Positions 54,724-64,000 of a stretch of DNA of 64,000 bases are shown here, piece by piece (the first letter of the stretch is position 1; each line of letters starts with the position of its first letter). The DNA is from Sarocladium kiliense. Its lineage: Eukaryota > Ascomycota > Sordariomycetes > Hypocreales > Sarocladiaceae. A program made the translations under genes and the position numbers. The stretch covers positions 1 to 64,000 of the forward strand of contig JAUZTG010000031.1 of assembly GCA_030734395.1 (NCBI GenBank), read 5' to 3'. The notes under the pieces are model-generated. The model had not been told where the DNA came from and ran no database searches. It saw nothing but the letters and a program-made list of their open reading frames with translations.

Positions 54724-54951
54724 ATGCGTATCAGCCTCGCTAACAGATTAAAGGGCCTCATCCCGCCAGGAGCCAGCTTCAGCTACCGCTTTTCGACCAC
54801 ATCCGATTACGGTTTCTTTTGGTACCATTCCCACTTTCGTGCCTGCTATAACGATGCCATTCGCTGCCCGCTTCTCATTCGACCAGCAGCGATGTCCGCC
54901 TCGACACCCACCCGCGGTTTCCGGGCCAGATACTTCTTCATGTCCTCATGA
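54724..54951 (+). pseudogene. Multicopper oxidase fragment (first cupredoxin domain)
   Basis: The frame reads IPPGASFSYRFSTTSDYGFF directly followed by WYHSH, then DAIRCPLLIRPA. This is the region around the second copper-binding motif of laccase-like multicopper oxidases (WYHSH). The preceding HWHG motif is missing: the sequence jumps from RISLANRL to IPPG. The remaining domains are not found downstream. A dead scrap. Confidence 0.6.
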
Positions 54952-56199
54952 CAGCAGCTTCCTCCCTGCCGCGAGCAGATGCCTTCTACCGGCTTTCAAC
55001 TGACAAGGATCTAGTTGACCGCAGCTATAGGGCCATGGCCCAAAACCTTCAGAGTGTACCCAGGCTGATCCAAGCACTGCTCGATGGTATAAATCAGCAA
55101 CATCAGACTGCGGTCAATGGAACTGCCTTGCATGCTGACATGCCCCTAGCCTGGTCCAAGTTCAGTTACATCATAGAAACGCACCTCTGTGCTCCGCCTT
55201 GGAAGCCTGTCTGCGGGACTTTCCGAATCTGTTACGTCTCACGTTGAATGAACGTACCTCTCCCCTCGCGGGTGACTGGCCGTTCTGGCCTCCGGCCCGG
55301 CTCGGCAGCGCTACTTTAAGAGGCTCTCGGTTGCAGCCGTATCCCTTGCCTCCGCTGATATCCCGGCTGGTCCGCGAAACCAACACGGCTGGGCAACTTC
55401 TCCGATCGGCCCCGTCCAGGGTTGCTGGGCCCGACGTGCCGATCACTGTCCTGCCCCAGAGACCGCTGGCCGACGATATCGACGGCAACCTCACCCCCCT
55501 CCCTCTTCCCTGCTACGGCCATTCGTTATATGGCGGGCCCATGGTGGCGTTCGGGGATGGTCTCTGCTCTCGAGCTGAGGCGAGTCGGAACGGACTTCAA
55601 GCTCATCGCTCGGCATTTGTCACTACCCTGTCTACAGCGAAGGCTGCTGGCTGCCCACCGAGTCGAAGAAACGAGACTCTTTCAGAGCGACCTCACGGGC
55701 AACAGAGTCACCATCCGCACTGTCGGTCGCAGAGTCAGGAAGGGGAGTCGCCGGGCCGCAGAAATGTTTTCCAAATAGGTAGTGGAATTCCTCGACAACC
55801 AAACTATGCTTTCTTTTTTGTTGTACGGAGCCACTGTGGCCAAGTATGTAGAGCCAAGATCAAGGTTTATTCGGATTCTATGCAGCCCTAGATGTTGCTG
55901 ACACTCATTGCAGGTCGACCTTTGGCCGTATCTCGCGCTCCCGCCGACGTCATTAAGTTTCTGGTGACACGGTTCTGCCCAGTCATGTCGACCATGGCCG
56001 GTCAACTTGTTGGTGTGGTCTGCTTCGTCCACACCGGCCCCTGTTTGTCTCTCCATGGTCCAAGACCTGAGTATGTAGTGTACAAAATGATGGAGATCAT
56101 GCATCATAATGTGGGCTGAGGTGATGCGGATATGTACTTGTGATTTGTTGCGACGCAGTATCGGATCGTCTCCCGTCTCGCGAGACCCACCAGATCCAA
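54952..56199. other. Region between the oxidase scrap and LINE 3
   Basis: Overlapping open frames (for example 55199-55891 plus) occur in GC-rich sequence, but none shows a motif I recognise. The 3' end of LINE 3 lies somewhere after about 56.2 kb. Confidence 0.3.
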
Positions 56200-56485
56200 A
56201 AGTTCTGTATTACGCCCAATGAGGTCTAGGGGCAACTACCGGTTAAATACATAGTCCGTTCCGTCGGGTTTATTGTTCCATCTCTACAGCCCTTACGTGG
56301 TCATCCGAAATAGTCTGCTGTCGCTTAGTCGCTAAGTGGTCGGGGATTCTCGTGGGGTTAGTAGCAGGTTGTCCGTGAAGGGTGCCTTCTCCAGGTGCCC
56401 AGCTTCCTATCCTCGGCCGCTGGTGCGGACCTGCTGTCGGGACACCAGGTTAGTATGTTAGTTGTCCGTGGTGACTGTTGATGAG

Positions 56486-59400
56486 TTAAATCGACTGCTG
56501 TTTGTCATCGAGTCGTCCTGTTGCCATGGCGTATGCAATGGTTGCCTGCACGGCTGTCATGTTGGGTGTCCAATCATCAGGGTCCGTCAGCCCCTTCCCT
56601 CCCAGATGGAAGGACAGGTTTCCTGCCGTCGATCCTATCTCCTGCTGCATCTCCGCTCGTAAAGAAGCCCATCTCTCGCACCTAAAGAGGAAATGTTCCA
56701 CTGTCTCCAGCTCTTGTCCACAGGCACATTCTCCGAAAGGTATCGCTCCAATCTTGTGCAGGTAGCTGTTAAGACCTATCATTCCTGTTCGCAGCCGTGC
56801 GAGTACTTTAGCTTGTGTTGCTGTCAGACCGTCGTATAGCTTGCGTGTATGCTTGCCCGGCAGGGCTGCGTCGACCTTTTTGGAGTACCTGCCGACATCT
56901 GTCGGCAGCGGTTGGGGTGACTTTTGCTTTTCTTTTCTTGCTGCGGCGAGCGTGCTAGACACGGCTCGGAAGAGCCCCCTGGTTGGCAGATTGTCCGGGG
57001 TGGCGCTTTGGCGTGCTGCCTTCTTTGCTCCTTGAGCGAGGTCCGATTTCGATTCCGTGGGAATCCAGCCAATCGATATGATTCTGCCCTTGTTCCTATG
57101 CCTGTTGACGGTGGTGTAGATGTGTTGTATCACTCCTTGCCCCGATTGATGGTGTGGTTGGCCCACTGCCTGCGTTACTGCCTTGTTCCTAGTCAGTATC
57201 GTGATGTTCTCCAGACAAGGGTGCTCCCGTAGCGCAGAAAGTGATCTGCTTATAGCTGCCAATTCTGCCGTGAACGGATTCTGCCGTTCTCTTGTACTTA
57301 ACGCGGCCGATGCTATGATTATCCCCTCAGCTTGCGGGCGGGACCATGGGTACCGGATCATTGCGCCGATGCCGACCACGTCGTCCCTAACCGCGGCACT
57401 CGTGGCGATCACCGTATGATCTTGTCCCCTGTCCATCGTAAGGTCCGTGATCAGGTCTTTGTCCTGGATCTGCGGTATCCTCTCCTCCCATGGCCCTAAG
57501 GCGAAGGGTTGGATGGTCTCCATACTGTCATGCGGTATTCCTTCGTGTAACGCTGCGATTCGTTGGAGTGGTGACGTGAACCGCTTTGTGAAGCGTGCTG
57601 TAAAGCTGGTAAGGGGCTGAGTGCGCGGTAGCGTATTCATATCCATCCAGAAGGACGTGGCCCGTCTGGCGAACCGTCCACGGACAGGGACGATGTTGGC
57701 TTCTGCTTCCGCCACCGCAGTCGCTACCGTCCGAAAGGTGCCTACGATTGCCTGAGCGCCTAGGTTTTGTACCCTGTTGAGGGGCTTAACTGCAACCTCT
57801 CCGCAGGCGTGCATCCACACGTTCGACGCGTAGTCCGTCACTGGGGCAACCGTCGCCGCAAAAAGCCGTCTCGCCGCGGATGGTGCCAGTCCTCGCAGGC
57901 GTCTTAGGTCCATTGCTGCTTGCAGCCCTCTGGTGGCTGCTCTAGCGATGTGCTGCTTGAATCGGAGTTGTTGGTCCATGATGACCCCCAGTATTTTCAC
58001 CTGTTCCTTGGGCTGCACCGACCGCCCCTTAATCATGAAGGGTGTATCATTGGCGCGTCCTGCCGTCCGCGTGAAATGGATGATAGCTGTCTTTTCGGCT
58101 TCAAACGTCGCTCCGCTTCGCAGCTCCCAGGAGAGCGCCTTTTCTATGATGCTTTGAATGCCCTGACGGTTTGCCTCTGCATTGGGTCCCACGACCCACG
58201 CGGTGTAGTCGTCCACGAAGGCGAGGGAGCCTCCGTTTGCGTCGATCCTGTGTTGGACAGGGTCCGCGTTGAAAAAGAGGAACAGGATCGGGGAGAGGGG
58301 TGATCCCTGGGGTAGTCCCGCTTGCGGGAGCGCTCGCTTTTCCGATACTTGCCCGTTGACCACTGTTGCTGCCGTACGCCTGGAGCAGAATGCATCTACC
58401 CATCGCACCAGCTGTGGCGGGATTCCCCGCGCTGTCAGTCTCTGGAGCAGCCTCTCTTTGTGTACCCCGTTGTACGCCCCCTTGACATCGAAGCTAGTGA
58501 GGCTGACAACCTGCTTGCTGCGCCACGCCTTGTAGATATGCTCCTGCAATAGAACCAGTGCTTGTTCTGCCGACCGGCGTTTTCGGGCTCCAAAGTGGTT
58601 CGTTGGTAGCAGCCCAAACGTCTCCGCCGCATATGAGATCCTCTCGGCGATCACCGCTTCCAGGACTTTCCCCAGCGTCGACAGTAATGAGATTGGCCTC
58701 CACGCCTTGGCGAGGGTGTAGTCTTCCTTGCCGGGTTTCTTGAGTGGTACAATCTTCGCGTGTCTCCATTGTGCTGGCAAGGCTCCATCCTCCACTGATG
58801 TGCGAAAGAGTTCCAGCACTCGGTGCTTCACTGCCGGCCACAGCTGTCTCCAGACCATAACTGGCAGTCCGTCTTCTCCCGGGGCCTTCCAAGGCTTCAT
58901 TCTGAAGAGCTGTGCTTCTACTTCTTCCATGGTGATCTCGGGCATGCTCACAGGTGACCGTTGGGCTCGCAACCCTTCTTCTGTTATTCTCTCCGGGAGT
59001 GGCGGGAAGAAGGTGCTCAGCAGTTCCTCGGCCTGCTCCGCGCCGTTGGTCGTGCGCGTCCCATCCGTCCGGGCCAGTTGGGGTATTCTGTCAAAAGCCG
59101 CCCCTCCTTCTTTATTCAGGTACCTGGCCGCCGTCCAGGTGTTCGCGTCGTCGGCCAAAAAGTTACTCCAATGCGACTTCTGCCGTCGGATGGCGCCGTG
59201 GTACTGTTTCGATGCGTGCTTTGCTAGGCGTTCGAGCATCGGATCGGTTTGACCAGCCCTCCTGCTAGACTTGGCCCGATTTCTCCAGTATGTGTAAATT
59301 CGGCGAAGCTGTGTAAGATCGGATGTCCACCACCTTTTGGCGTATGTTGATGGCTTTGCTTTCGGAGTGAGTTCGTGGACCGTTTCGAGTACGGTGACCA

Positions 59401-60256
59401 TCAGCTGGTCGCTTTGTTGCTGGACCGACCCACCTACGGCCATCAACCTCAGCCTCCTGGCTACCTTTTCGTTGATTTCCTTCCACGGCGCGTTTTTGAA
59501 GAGAAGCCTCGGCTCCGCTCTGGATCGCGGCATGGCCACATCCAACCAAGTCTCGATGGCCTGGTGGTCGGATCCGTGGTCGGTTTCGTGAGTTGTGCAT
59601 TTGACCAGGGCGCCGACTAGTTCCTCCGAGGCGAGGACCAGGTCGATTGTAGACTCTTTCTGTCGGGCATGCCAGGTCTTTGTCCCTCGAGGCAGCATGC
59701 TCCTCAAGGAGTGTTCGTTCATCAGGTCAATGATCGGGTCCGCCTCTCCTTGTCTGTCCGGTGAGACAGCGTCTCCTCCCCAGAGCTGGTCATGGCGGTT
59801 GAAGTCCCCGGCGACAATGACCTCCACCATTTGCCCGCCGGTTGACCGAGCCTCGCGTATCGTCCTGTCCAGCATCTGACAGATCTCCAAGAGGACCTCT
59901 GCGTCGTAGCACTGCACATAAACTGACACCAAGAGGATGTCCCGGCCCGACAGTCGCAGCCTCGCTGCTACTACGTCTGGCGATGGGATCGGTATCTGCT
60001 CTGCGTCCAGATCTTTGTTTACCCACAGCATACTCCTCGCTCCCCATCTCCCATCTCTCCACACAGTCGGTACCATCCTGGTCCACCTCGGGTGTTTCAT
60101 CGGGACCGTACACAGCCGGTCGCCGGTCTTCCACGCCGGCGGTTCCTGTATCGCCAGGGCGGCGTAGTCCTTGAGTTGTTCATCGTTCATCACGCTCTCG
60201 TGAACCTCCTCTCGCTTTCCCACGTTGAGTTGGAGTATCCGGAATGTCTTACTCAT
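56486..60256 (-). CDS. LINE 3 ORF2: endonuclease/RT with degenerate RNase H
   Basis: The ATG at 60256 (MSKTFRILQLNVGKREE) fits the family start; the frame extends to 60322. The endonuclease has ALAIQEPPAWKTG, VIVAGDFNRHDQLWGG and GSDHQAIETWLD. The reverse transcriptase has APGEDGLP, RPISLLSTLGKVLE, QGSPLSPILF and the catalytic box FVDD instead of YADD, so both Asp are kept. The RNase H region is recognisable (FTAELAAISRSL, IISIGWIP) but has lost key residues. There is no DGS aspartate, TDN reads TRN, and the histidine motif IPGHxG reads IPTESK. A C-terminal CAC-x7-H-x4-C is present. RT activity is plausible; RNase H activity is not. Confidence 0.9.
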   Translation of the reverse strand: MSKTFRILQLNVGKREEVHESVMNDEQLKDYAALAIQEPPAWKTGDRLCTVPMKHPRWTRMVPTVWRDGRWGARSMLWVNKDLDAEQIPIPSPDVVAARLRLSGRDILLVSVYVQCYDAEVLLEICQMLDRTIREARSTGGQMVEVIVAGDFNRHDQLWGGDAVSPDRQGEADPIIDLMNEHSLRSMLPRGTKTWHARQKESTIDLVLASEELVGALVKCTTHETDHGSDHQAIETWLDVAMPRSRAEPRLLFKNAPWKEINEKVARRLRLMAVGGSVQQQSDQLMVTVLETVHELTPKAKPSTYAKRWWTSDLTQLRRIYTYWRNRAKSSRRAGQTDPMLERLAKHASKQYHGAIRRQKSHWSNFLADDANTWTAARYLNKEGGAAFDRIPQLARTDGTRTTNGAEQAEELLSTFFPPLPERITEEGLRAQRSPVSMPEITMEEVEAQLFRMKPWKAPGEDGLPVMVWRQLWPAVKHRVLELFRTSVEDGALPAQWRHAKIVPLKKPGKEDYTLAKAWRPISLLSTLGKVLEAVIAERISYAAETFGLLPTNHFGARKRRSAEQALVLLQEHIYKAWRSKQVVSLTSFDVKGAYNGVHKERLLQRLTARGIPPQLVRWVDAFCSRRTAATVVNGQVSEKRALPQAGLPQGSPLSPILFLFFNADPVQHRIDANGGSLAFVDDYTAWVVGPNAEANRQGIQSIIEKALSWELRSGATFEAEKTAIIHFTRTAGRANDTPFMIKGRSVQPKEQVKILGVIMDQQLRFKQHIARAATRGLQAAMDLRRLRGLAPSAARRLFAATVAPVTDYASNVWMHACGEVAVKPLNRVQNLGAQAIVGTFRTVATAVAEAEANIVPVRGRFARRATSFWMDMNTLPRTQPLTSFTARFTKRFTSPLQRIAALHEGIPHDSMETIQPFALGPWEERIPQIQDKDLITDLTMDRGQDHTVIATSAAVRDDVVGIGAMIRYPWSRPQAEGIIIASAALSTRERQNPFTAELAAISRSLSALREHPCLENITILTRNKAVTQAVGQPHHQSGQGVIQHIYTTVNRHRNKGRIISIGWIPTESKSDLAQGAKKAARQSATPDNLPTRGLFRAVSSTLAAARKEKQKSPQPLPTDVGRYSKKVDAALPGKHTRKLYDGLTATQAKVLARLRTGMIGLNSYLHKIGAIPFGECACGQELETVEHFLFRCERWASLRAEMQQEIGSTAGNLSFHLGGKGLTDPDDWTPNMTAVQATIAYAMATGRLDDKQQSI

Positions 60257-61634
60257 GAAGACCAGGGTATAGCCTCGGGCAGTTCCTGCTGAACGATTCG
60301 TGCGGTCCCCCACACGGAACACACCTCGGAACCTCCTCCCGGCAGGTGTCGTGGCGGTGGCCTTCTAGTGCGCACCTCGCGCACCGTCGAGGCTTCGTGC
60401 ACTTGAACGCCTTGTGCCCGACTTCCTGACAGTTGTAGCATACTTCTGGGCGGTGTCGTCGTTCGAATATCGCCGTCCTACCAGACTCGCCTCCAGCATG
60501 GAAGTAGCCTTCCTCCAGGACCTTCTGGGCGTCCGCCGCCTTTGTCAGGTATACCACCATCGACCCGTACGCCTTGGGAACATCCTTTCGGCTGAGCCAC
60601 GATACCTTGGCTACCGTTGTCTCGTTCTCCTGTCCGAACGCCTCAGCCGCGCCGGGCCGGACGACGCCGCTCTCATCCAGAACTGCTGTGCGGTTGACGT
60701 TGCCGACCTTGATTGGGTAAAGCTCATCCCGCAGGATGCGGACTCCTCTTGCCATTGCCAACGTCGCCACCTCGGCCGCTTGCTTGACCATGTTGTGCTC
60801 CTCCTCGTTTCTGCAGAAGATCTTAACCCTGCTCGTGTTCCTCGCGTCGATCGTCACGGCCTTGCACCTCCAGCTGCCATCGCCTTTCCTCACTCTCATT
60901 TCTTTCTCCACTGCCGACCTGACGGTACCAGCGGTTACATTGCTCTTCTCCGCTCCCTCCACACGTGATGCGTCGATCGTGCAGAAGAGGGTGTCTGTGA
61001 ATGTTGAGGGGGTCGTATTCGTCGAGGAGAGTGTACGCACGTTGTCGGCTCGGCTTGTCGGTGGGGTCCGCGCGACCTCGGCGTATGAAGCTCGGGGGCT
61101 CGATCCTGACAATGTCATGCCCGGACAATTTTTGATATCTTCCAGCTGCTCCCGGATCTCCTTCATCTGCCGTTCCGTGTCCTGGAGTTGTCGCTGGGTC
61201 TCCTCGTTCTGTCGCTGGATCTCTTGGTTCTGGCGCTGGCTTTCGAGGAGCATCCGGTGTAGTTCTTGAATAGCCGCTTGGCTCTGCTGCTGGCTTCCCT
61301 GGTGTTCGTGTTGTAGCTCTTGGATTGTCGCTTGCTGTTCCTTGCCCTCCCGCTTCAACTCTACTACCTGTTCCATCAACCTCTGCATCATCTCCAGCAA
61401 CGCGTCTCCGTACGCGCTGCTCTTCCTGCTCGTGTCCGATCCATCCTCTCCTCCGGCTGGCGTCGTCCGCTTCGCATTCTTTGTCGGTTTCTTGGTCGCT
61501 ACGATGATTTCGCCGTCCACTTGTTGGTTGTCTTGCGCTTTGGCGCTTGGGGTCGGGTTGCGGGTCGATCGTCGACGAGGCTGTTCGTTGTCGGTGGTCT
61601 CGGCCACGATCACGGTCTCCACTGCGTCAGACAT
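60249..61634 (-). CDS. LINE 3 ORF1: coiled-coil, zinc-knuckle gag-like protein
   Basis: The first ATG is at 61634 (MSDAVETVIVAETTDNEQ), giving 461 residues. Residues about 70-175 form a Gln/Glu-rich coiled coil (LLEMMQRLMEQVVELKREGK and QNQEIQRQNEETQRQLQD). A gag-like core follows, then zinc knuckles CYNCQEVGHKAFKC, CARCALEGHRHDTC and CVPCGGPHESFSRNC. The long trimer-style coiled coil is not present in the ORF1 of LINE 1 or 2. The stop lies 8 nt inside the likely ORF2 start. Confidence 0.9.
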   Translation of the reverse strand: MSDAVETVIVAETTDNEQPRRRSTRNPTPSAKAQDNQQVDGEIIVATKKPTKNAKRTTPAGGEDGSDTSRKSSAYGDALLEMMQRLMEQVVELKREGKEQQATIQELQHEHQGSQQQSQAAIQELHRMLLESQRQNQEIQRQNEETQRQLQDTERQMKEIREQLEDIKNCPGMTLSGSSPRASYAEVARTPPTSRADNVRTLSSTNTTPSTFTDTLFCTIDASRVEGAEKSNVTAGTVRSAVEKEMRVRKGDGSWRCKAVTIDARNTSRVKIFCRNEEEHNMVKQAAEVATLAMARGVRILRDELYPIKVGNVNRTAVLDESGVVRPGAAEAFGQENETTVAKVSWLSRKDVPKAYGSMVVYLTKAADAQKVLEEGYFHAGGESGRTAIFERRHRPEVCYNCQEVGHKAFKCTKPRRCARCALEGHRHDTCREEVPRCVPCGGPHESFSRNCPRLYPGLHE

Positions 61635-61770
61635 GTCCCACACACACCACGACAACACGCGTCGGCCACTTCTTCCCTTCTTCAGATCCAAACTCCAACG
61701 ATTGATACAACGATTGATACCGACTTTGTACTATCGGTTTTTCGACTTTTCGACTTGATTTCCTACTCGG

Positions 61771-62048
61771 TTCTGGCCGCTACTTAGTCAGCGGCTATGC
61801 ACGGTAAGCGGGGTTTAGCCGACCACCGAAGCGCTCGAATGTTGATCCGAGCACCCCACTTCGCTGAATGCCAAAACATTCAACCAGCTTGTCTCCAAAT
61901 CTCCCGCTTCTGCTCTTCAACCTCTATCTGCCCTTGGCGGCCACCTCGTGTAGATCGCGGTTCATACTAATCCCATCTGCGTGCTCGGCTCCATCGAGGC
62001 GCGTTGCCCCTATGCCGGTTCTGCGTACCTACAGTCTCCCCTCAGTGC
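61771..62048. other. Junction between LINE 3 and the truncated LINE
   Basis: This is probably the 3' UTR of the truncated LINE, possibly including flanking DNA. No tail or target repeat was recognised. Confidence 0.35.
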
Positions 62049-62660
62049 TCAGCTTTGACTGTCTTGCAGCGCGATCCTGAATTGCCCAAGGATCTCGGTC
62101 TGTTCCATGAATCTGATGGCTTTCGCGGCTGCTTTGCGCTCATTCAGCAAGGCCCGGAGGTCGTGTCGCCATGGGATGGTCCCAAGCTCCCGTTGTCGAA
62201 GTTGTCGGAATTGGCGGCATCGCATCAACACGTGCGATACCGTTTGTCGTCCTTCCAAGCAGGTGCATTTGTCGTCCGTGATGTCCGGGACTCTTCGGTT
62301 GAAGAGGAAGTGTTTGAGTCCAATCTTTTCGGTGCGCATCTGCATCAAGATGGCGCTCTGCCTCTTGCTCAACCCGTCATGTAGTCGCAGGATCTTCTTG
62401 GTGGGTCGCGGGGTGTGTCGGGCAGTTGTCCTGCCCTTTGTTTCTGTCCTCCATTTCCTTTCCCATGCTTTATTTGCCTCTTTGTGTGCCCATGTTGCGA
62501 GTGTGGACTGAAGAGAGAATAGTTGGGGCGGCTGTTCGGCTGGTGTGCCTAGCTCCCCGTTCTCTCTCCATCCTGTGGCCTCCTTCGCTGCTTCGTCTGC
62601 TGTATCATTACCCGTGACTCCTGTGTGCTCCCTGTGAATCAGCCGGACTATTGGGTCCAT
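62049..62660 (-). mobile_element. 5'-truncated LINE (RNase H end and zinc motif of ORF2)
   Basis: The minus strand encodes the last ~200 residues of a LINE ORF2. It starts at the end of RNase H (HREHTGVTGNDTADEAAKEA) and continues through MRTEKIGLKHFLFNRR to the zinc motif CTC-x8-H-x4-C and an uninterrupted C-terminus. Everything 5' of this is absent, as expected from incomplete reverse transcription. It is not a copy of LINE 1, 2 or 3, so it is a fourth family. Confidence 0.8.
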
Positions 62661-62812
62661 GGGTGGGACCTTCCGTTGTCACGTGTGAGCCAGCCTCACA
62701 GTCCAGTCTCCACTCAGCCAACCCTCATCTAACCTGAAGCCCGTACAGATATCGAATCGCCTTAAGGCATTCACTTTTCGATGTCATCTTCCGTTTCTTC
62801 GTAACTATCGAT

Positions 62813-64000
62813 ATGAGCCACTCGGGGACTGAAAATTGCTCTGAAGCACGGTCTAGGAGGCTCGCCCGCCTGTTGCCCGCTAAGAGAGTGACCCCCGAGA
62901 CCTCCGGTCCCACAGATGACACAATACTCACATTGCCCACCCTCCCTAGACGCTCGCGTATTGGAGTCCCTATCGCCTGCGATCGTTGTCGCCTCAAAAA
63001 AAGACGGGTAGGTCTTTTCGCACCACCGCGTCCCCAGTTGTGCAGCCGCGAGACATGCTTAATAAAGCATTGTGCGCAGTTGCGGCTCCTATGAGGCAAT
63101 CCCGTCAATAAAGTATCAGCTAATGTTTGGTACGAAATATAGTGCAACGGTGCTAAGCCTACTTGTGTCTCTTGCACCAAGACAAGTCAGGTGTGCGTAT
63201 ATACAACACCGATCGCAGCAAAGACGAAGAACGGAGACCTCCTGATTGAGGCCATTCAGCTGCTCAACTCGTTGACTCCATCGCAAATGACTGTGATGGT
63301 ATCGTCTCTACGTAGCACGGACGATCCGGCAATCGTGATAAACTCGCTCCGACAGGCTACCGAGGCCGCTGATCAAGCCTATTCTGGATTAACCTTTAGC
63401 ACAGCGAGACCGCCTTCCTTTATTAGCGGATTCGAGGTAAAACAACAGTCACGTATTGCCAACTTCGAAGACGCACACTCCATGGCTATATCCAGCATGG
63501 TTTCCCGGATACCGGGTTCCCTATCCGTCGACTCTTCTAGTGGAACGCCGCAGCAGCTATCAAGTAAAAGCGCGGCGATGGCTGGAGAATTTTGCGCTGG
63601 CTATGATACAACCCTGCACGGCATGCGAGAAGAAGTGCGCAAATGTATGCAGCCGATGTCACGTTGAGCGGCTATAGCCTGTTCTTGCTGACCAGCTTCA
63701 CCTTTCAAGCTTTAGGAGAGGGCTCATGCAGCTGTTGTAAGGTTCTGGATAATATCTCCCTGACTCAAATATATACACAGAAAAAAGGTATCGTCTGATA
63801 ACACTGGTGGGTTTTGGTCTAACGTGCTCGAGACCCATCCAGTCGAGAGGGTATTGCTGCTCACCTAGGCTACGACCAGGGACTGGCACCCTTTGGCAGG
63901 TCGAAGTTCCAGACAGGCTTGAATATCTGGACCACCATCACAAGCGACTATGTCTCATCCAGCATCTGCTTGCCCTTTACTTCTGCTGGGAATATCCGGT
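62813..64000 (+). CDS. Zn2Cys6 transcription factor, 3' partial
   Basis: Exon 1 (62813-63007) and exon 2 (from 63143) are separated by a 135-nt intron. Splicing makes a perfect C-x2-C-x6-C-x6-C-x2-C-x6-C cluster (CDRCRLKKRR then CNGAKPTCVSCTKTSQVC). Exon 2 continues with LLIEAIQLLNSLTPSQM, matching LLEAVRLLNTLTPAQA of the gene at 34.1 kb, and is open to 63667. A further exon in frame 0 near 63873-64000 reads EVPDRLEYLDHHHKRLCL, then HLLALYFCWEYP. This aligns with the block before the transcription factor domain. The exon structure between 63.6 and 63.87 kb is unresolved, and the gene runs off the window. Confidence 0.75.

Larger units (their letters stand above)
56200..61770 (-). mobile_element. 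LINE 3: Tad-like non-LTR retrotransposon with open ORFs (ends approximate)
   Basis: On the minus strand, ORF1 (461 residues) and ORF2 (1256 residues) are both uninterrupted, with a leader of up to about 130 nt and a 3' UTR of roughly 300 nt. I could not find target duplications, so the ends given are approximate to about 100 nt. The proteins are a third family, distinct from LINE 1 and LINE 2. It lies directly beside the truncated LINE at 62.0 kb. Confidence 0.85.

Noticed and set aside
56500..61790. Plus-strand open frames inside LINE 3
   Set aside because: Antisense shadows of ORF1 and ORF2.

Overview
The window is nuclear DNA of a filamentous ascomycete (Pezizomycotina). The evidence is split genes with 45-70 nt GT-AG introns, and fungus-specific families: Zn2Cys6 transcription factors whose intron splits the zinc cluster, a HET-domain gene, BTB and 2EXR proteins, PigL_N-domain proteins, an SRPK-type kinase, a PHO80/PCL-like cyclin and Tad-like LINEs. 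I would guess Dothideomycetes or a relative, but nothing in the sequence fixes the class. No tRNA, rRNA or CRISPR array was seen.

Layout. 1-4.7 kb: gene tails and relics (HMT1-type ABC transporter cut after its Q-loop, a frameshifted 2EXR gene) and one possible intact hypothetical gene. 5.2-7.9 kb: a five-exon SRPK-like kinase (minus strand) and a divergent hypothetical gene. 8.97-14.94 kb: a complete LINE (minus strand) with both ORFs open and a 13-bp target-site duplication. 15.3-18.1 kb: a BTB gene and a cyclin gene. 19.4-22.8 kb: a SET-domain gene that runs into a 1.7-kb array of fifteen C plus one A, repeated about 100 times. 23.1-25.8 kb: a 1.32-kb direct tandem duplication, each copy holding the same small two-exon gene. 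27-33.5 kb: a hypothetical gene, a HET gene broken by one base, and a pseudokinase. 34.1-38.1 kb: one intact and one decayed Zn2Cys6 regulator. 39.5-47.2 kb: a hypothetical gene with an A7 frameshift, then a second LINE family (plus strand) whose ORF2 carries two one-base frameshifts. 47.7-50.6 kb: two tandem PigL_N paralogues. 51.6-52.8 kb: short duplications and an internally deleted derivative of the second LINE. 54.7 kb: a multicopper oxidase scrap. 56.5-61.6 kb: a third LINE family (minus strand), ORFs open but with a degenerate RNase H. 62.0-62.7 kb: the 5'-truncated end of a fourth LINE. 62.8 kb to the end: a third Zn2Cys6 regulator, paralogous to the first and cut by the window end.

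The genes do not form one pathway. The window reads as an accessory, transposon-rich compartment: many gene relics, paralogous regulators and incompatibility-type genes between LINEs of four lineages. The LINEs and the tandem duplication show little sign of saturating C-to-T decay, so RIP (repeat-induced point mutation) seems weak, lost or too slow to have acted on them. The poly-C array and several one-base frameshifts in homopolymers could be real biology or assembly error; raw reads are needed to decide. All splice models are by eye.
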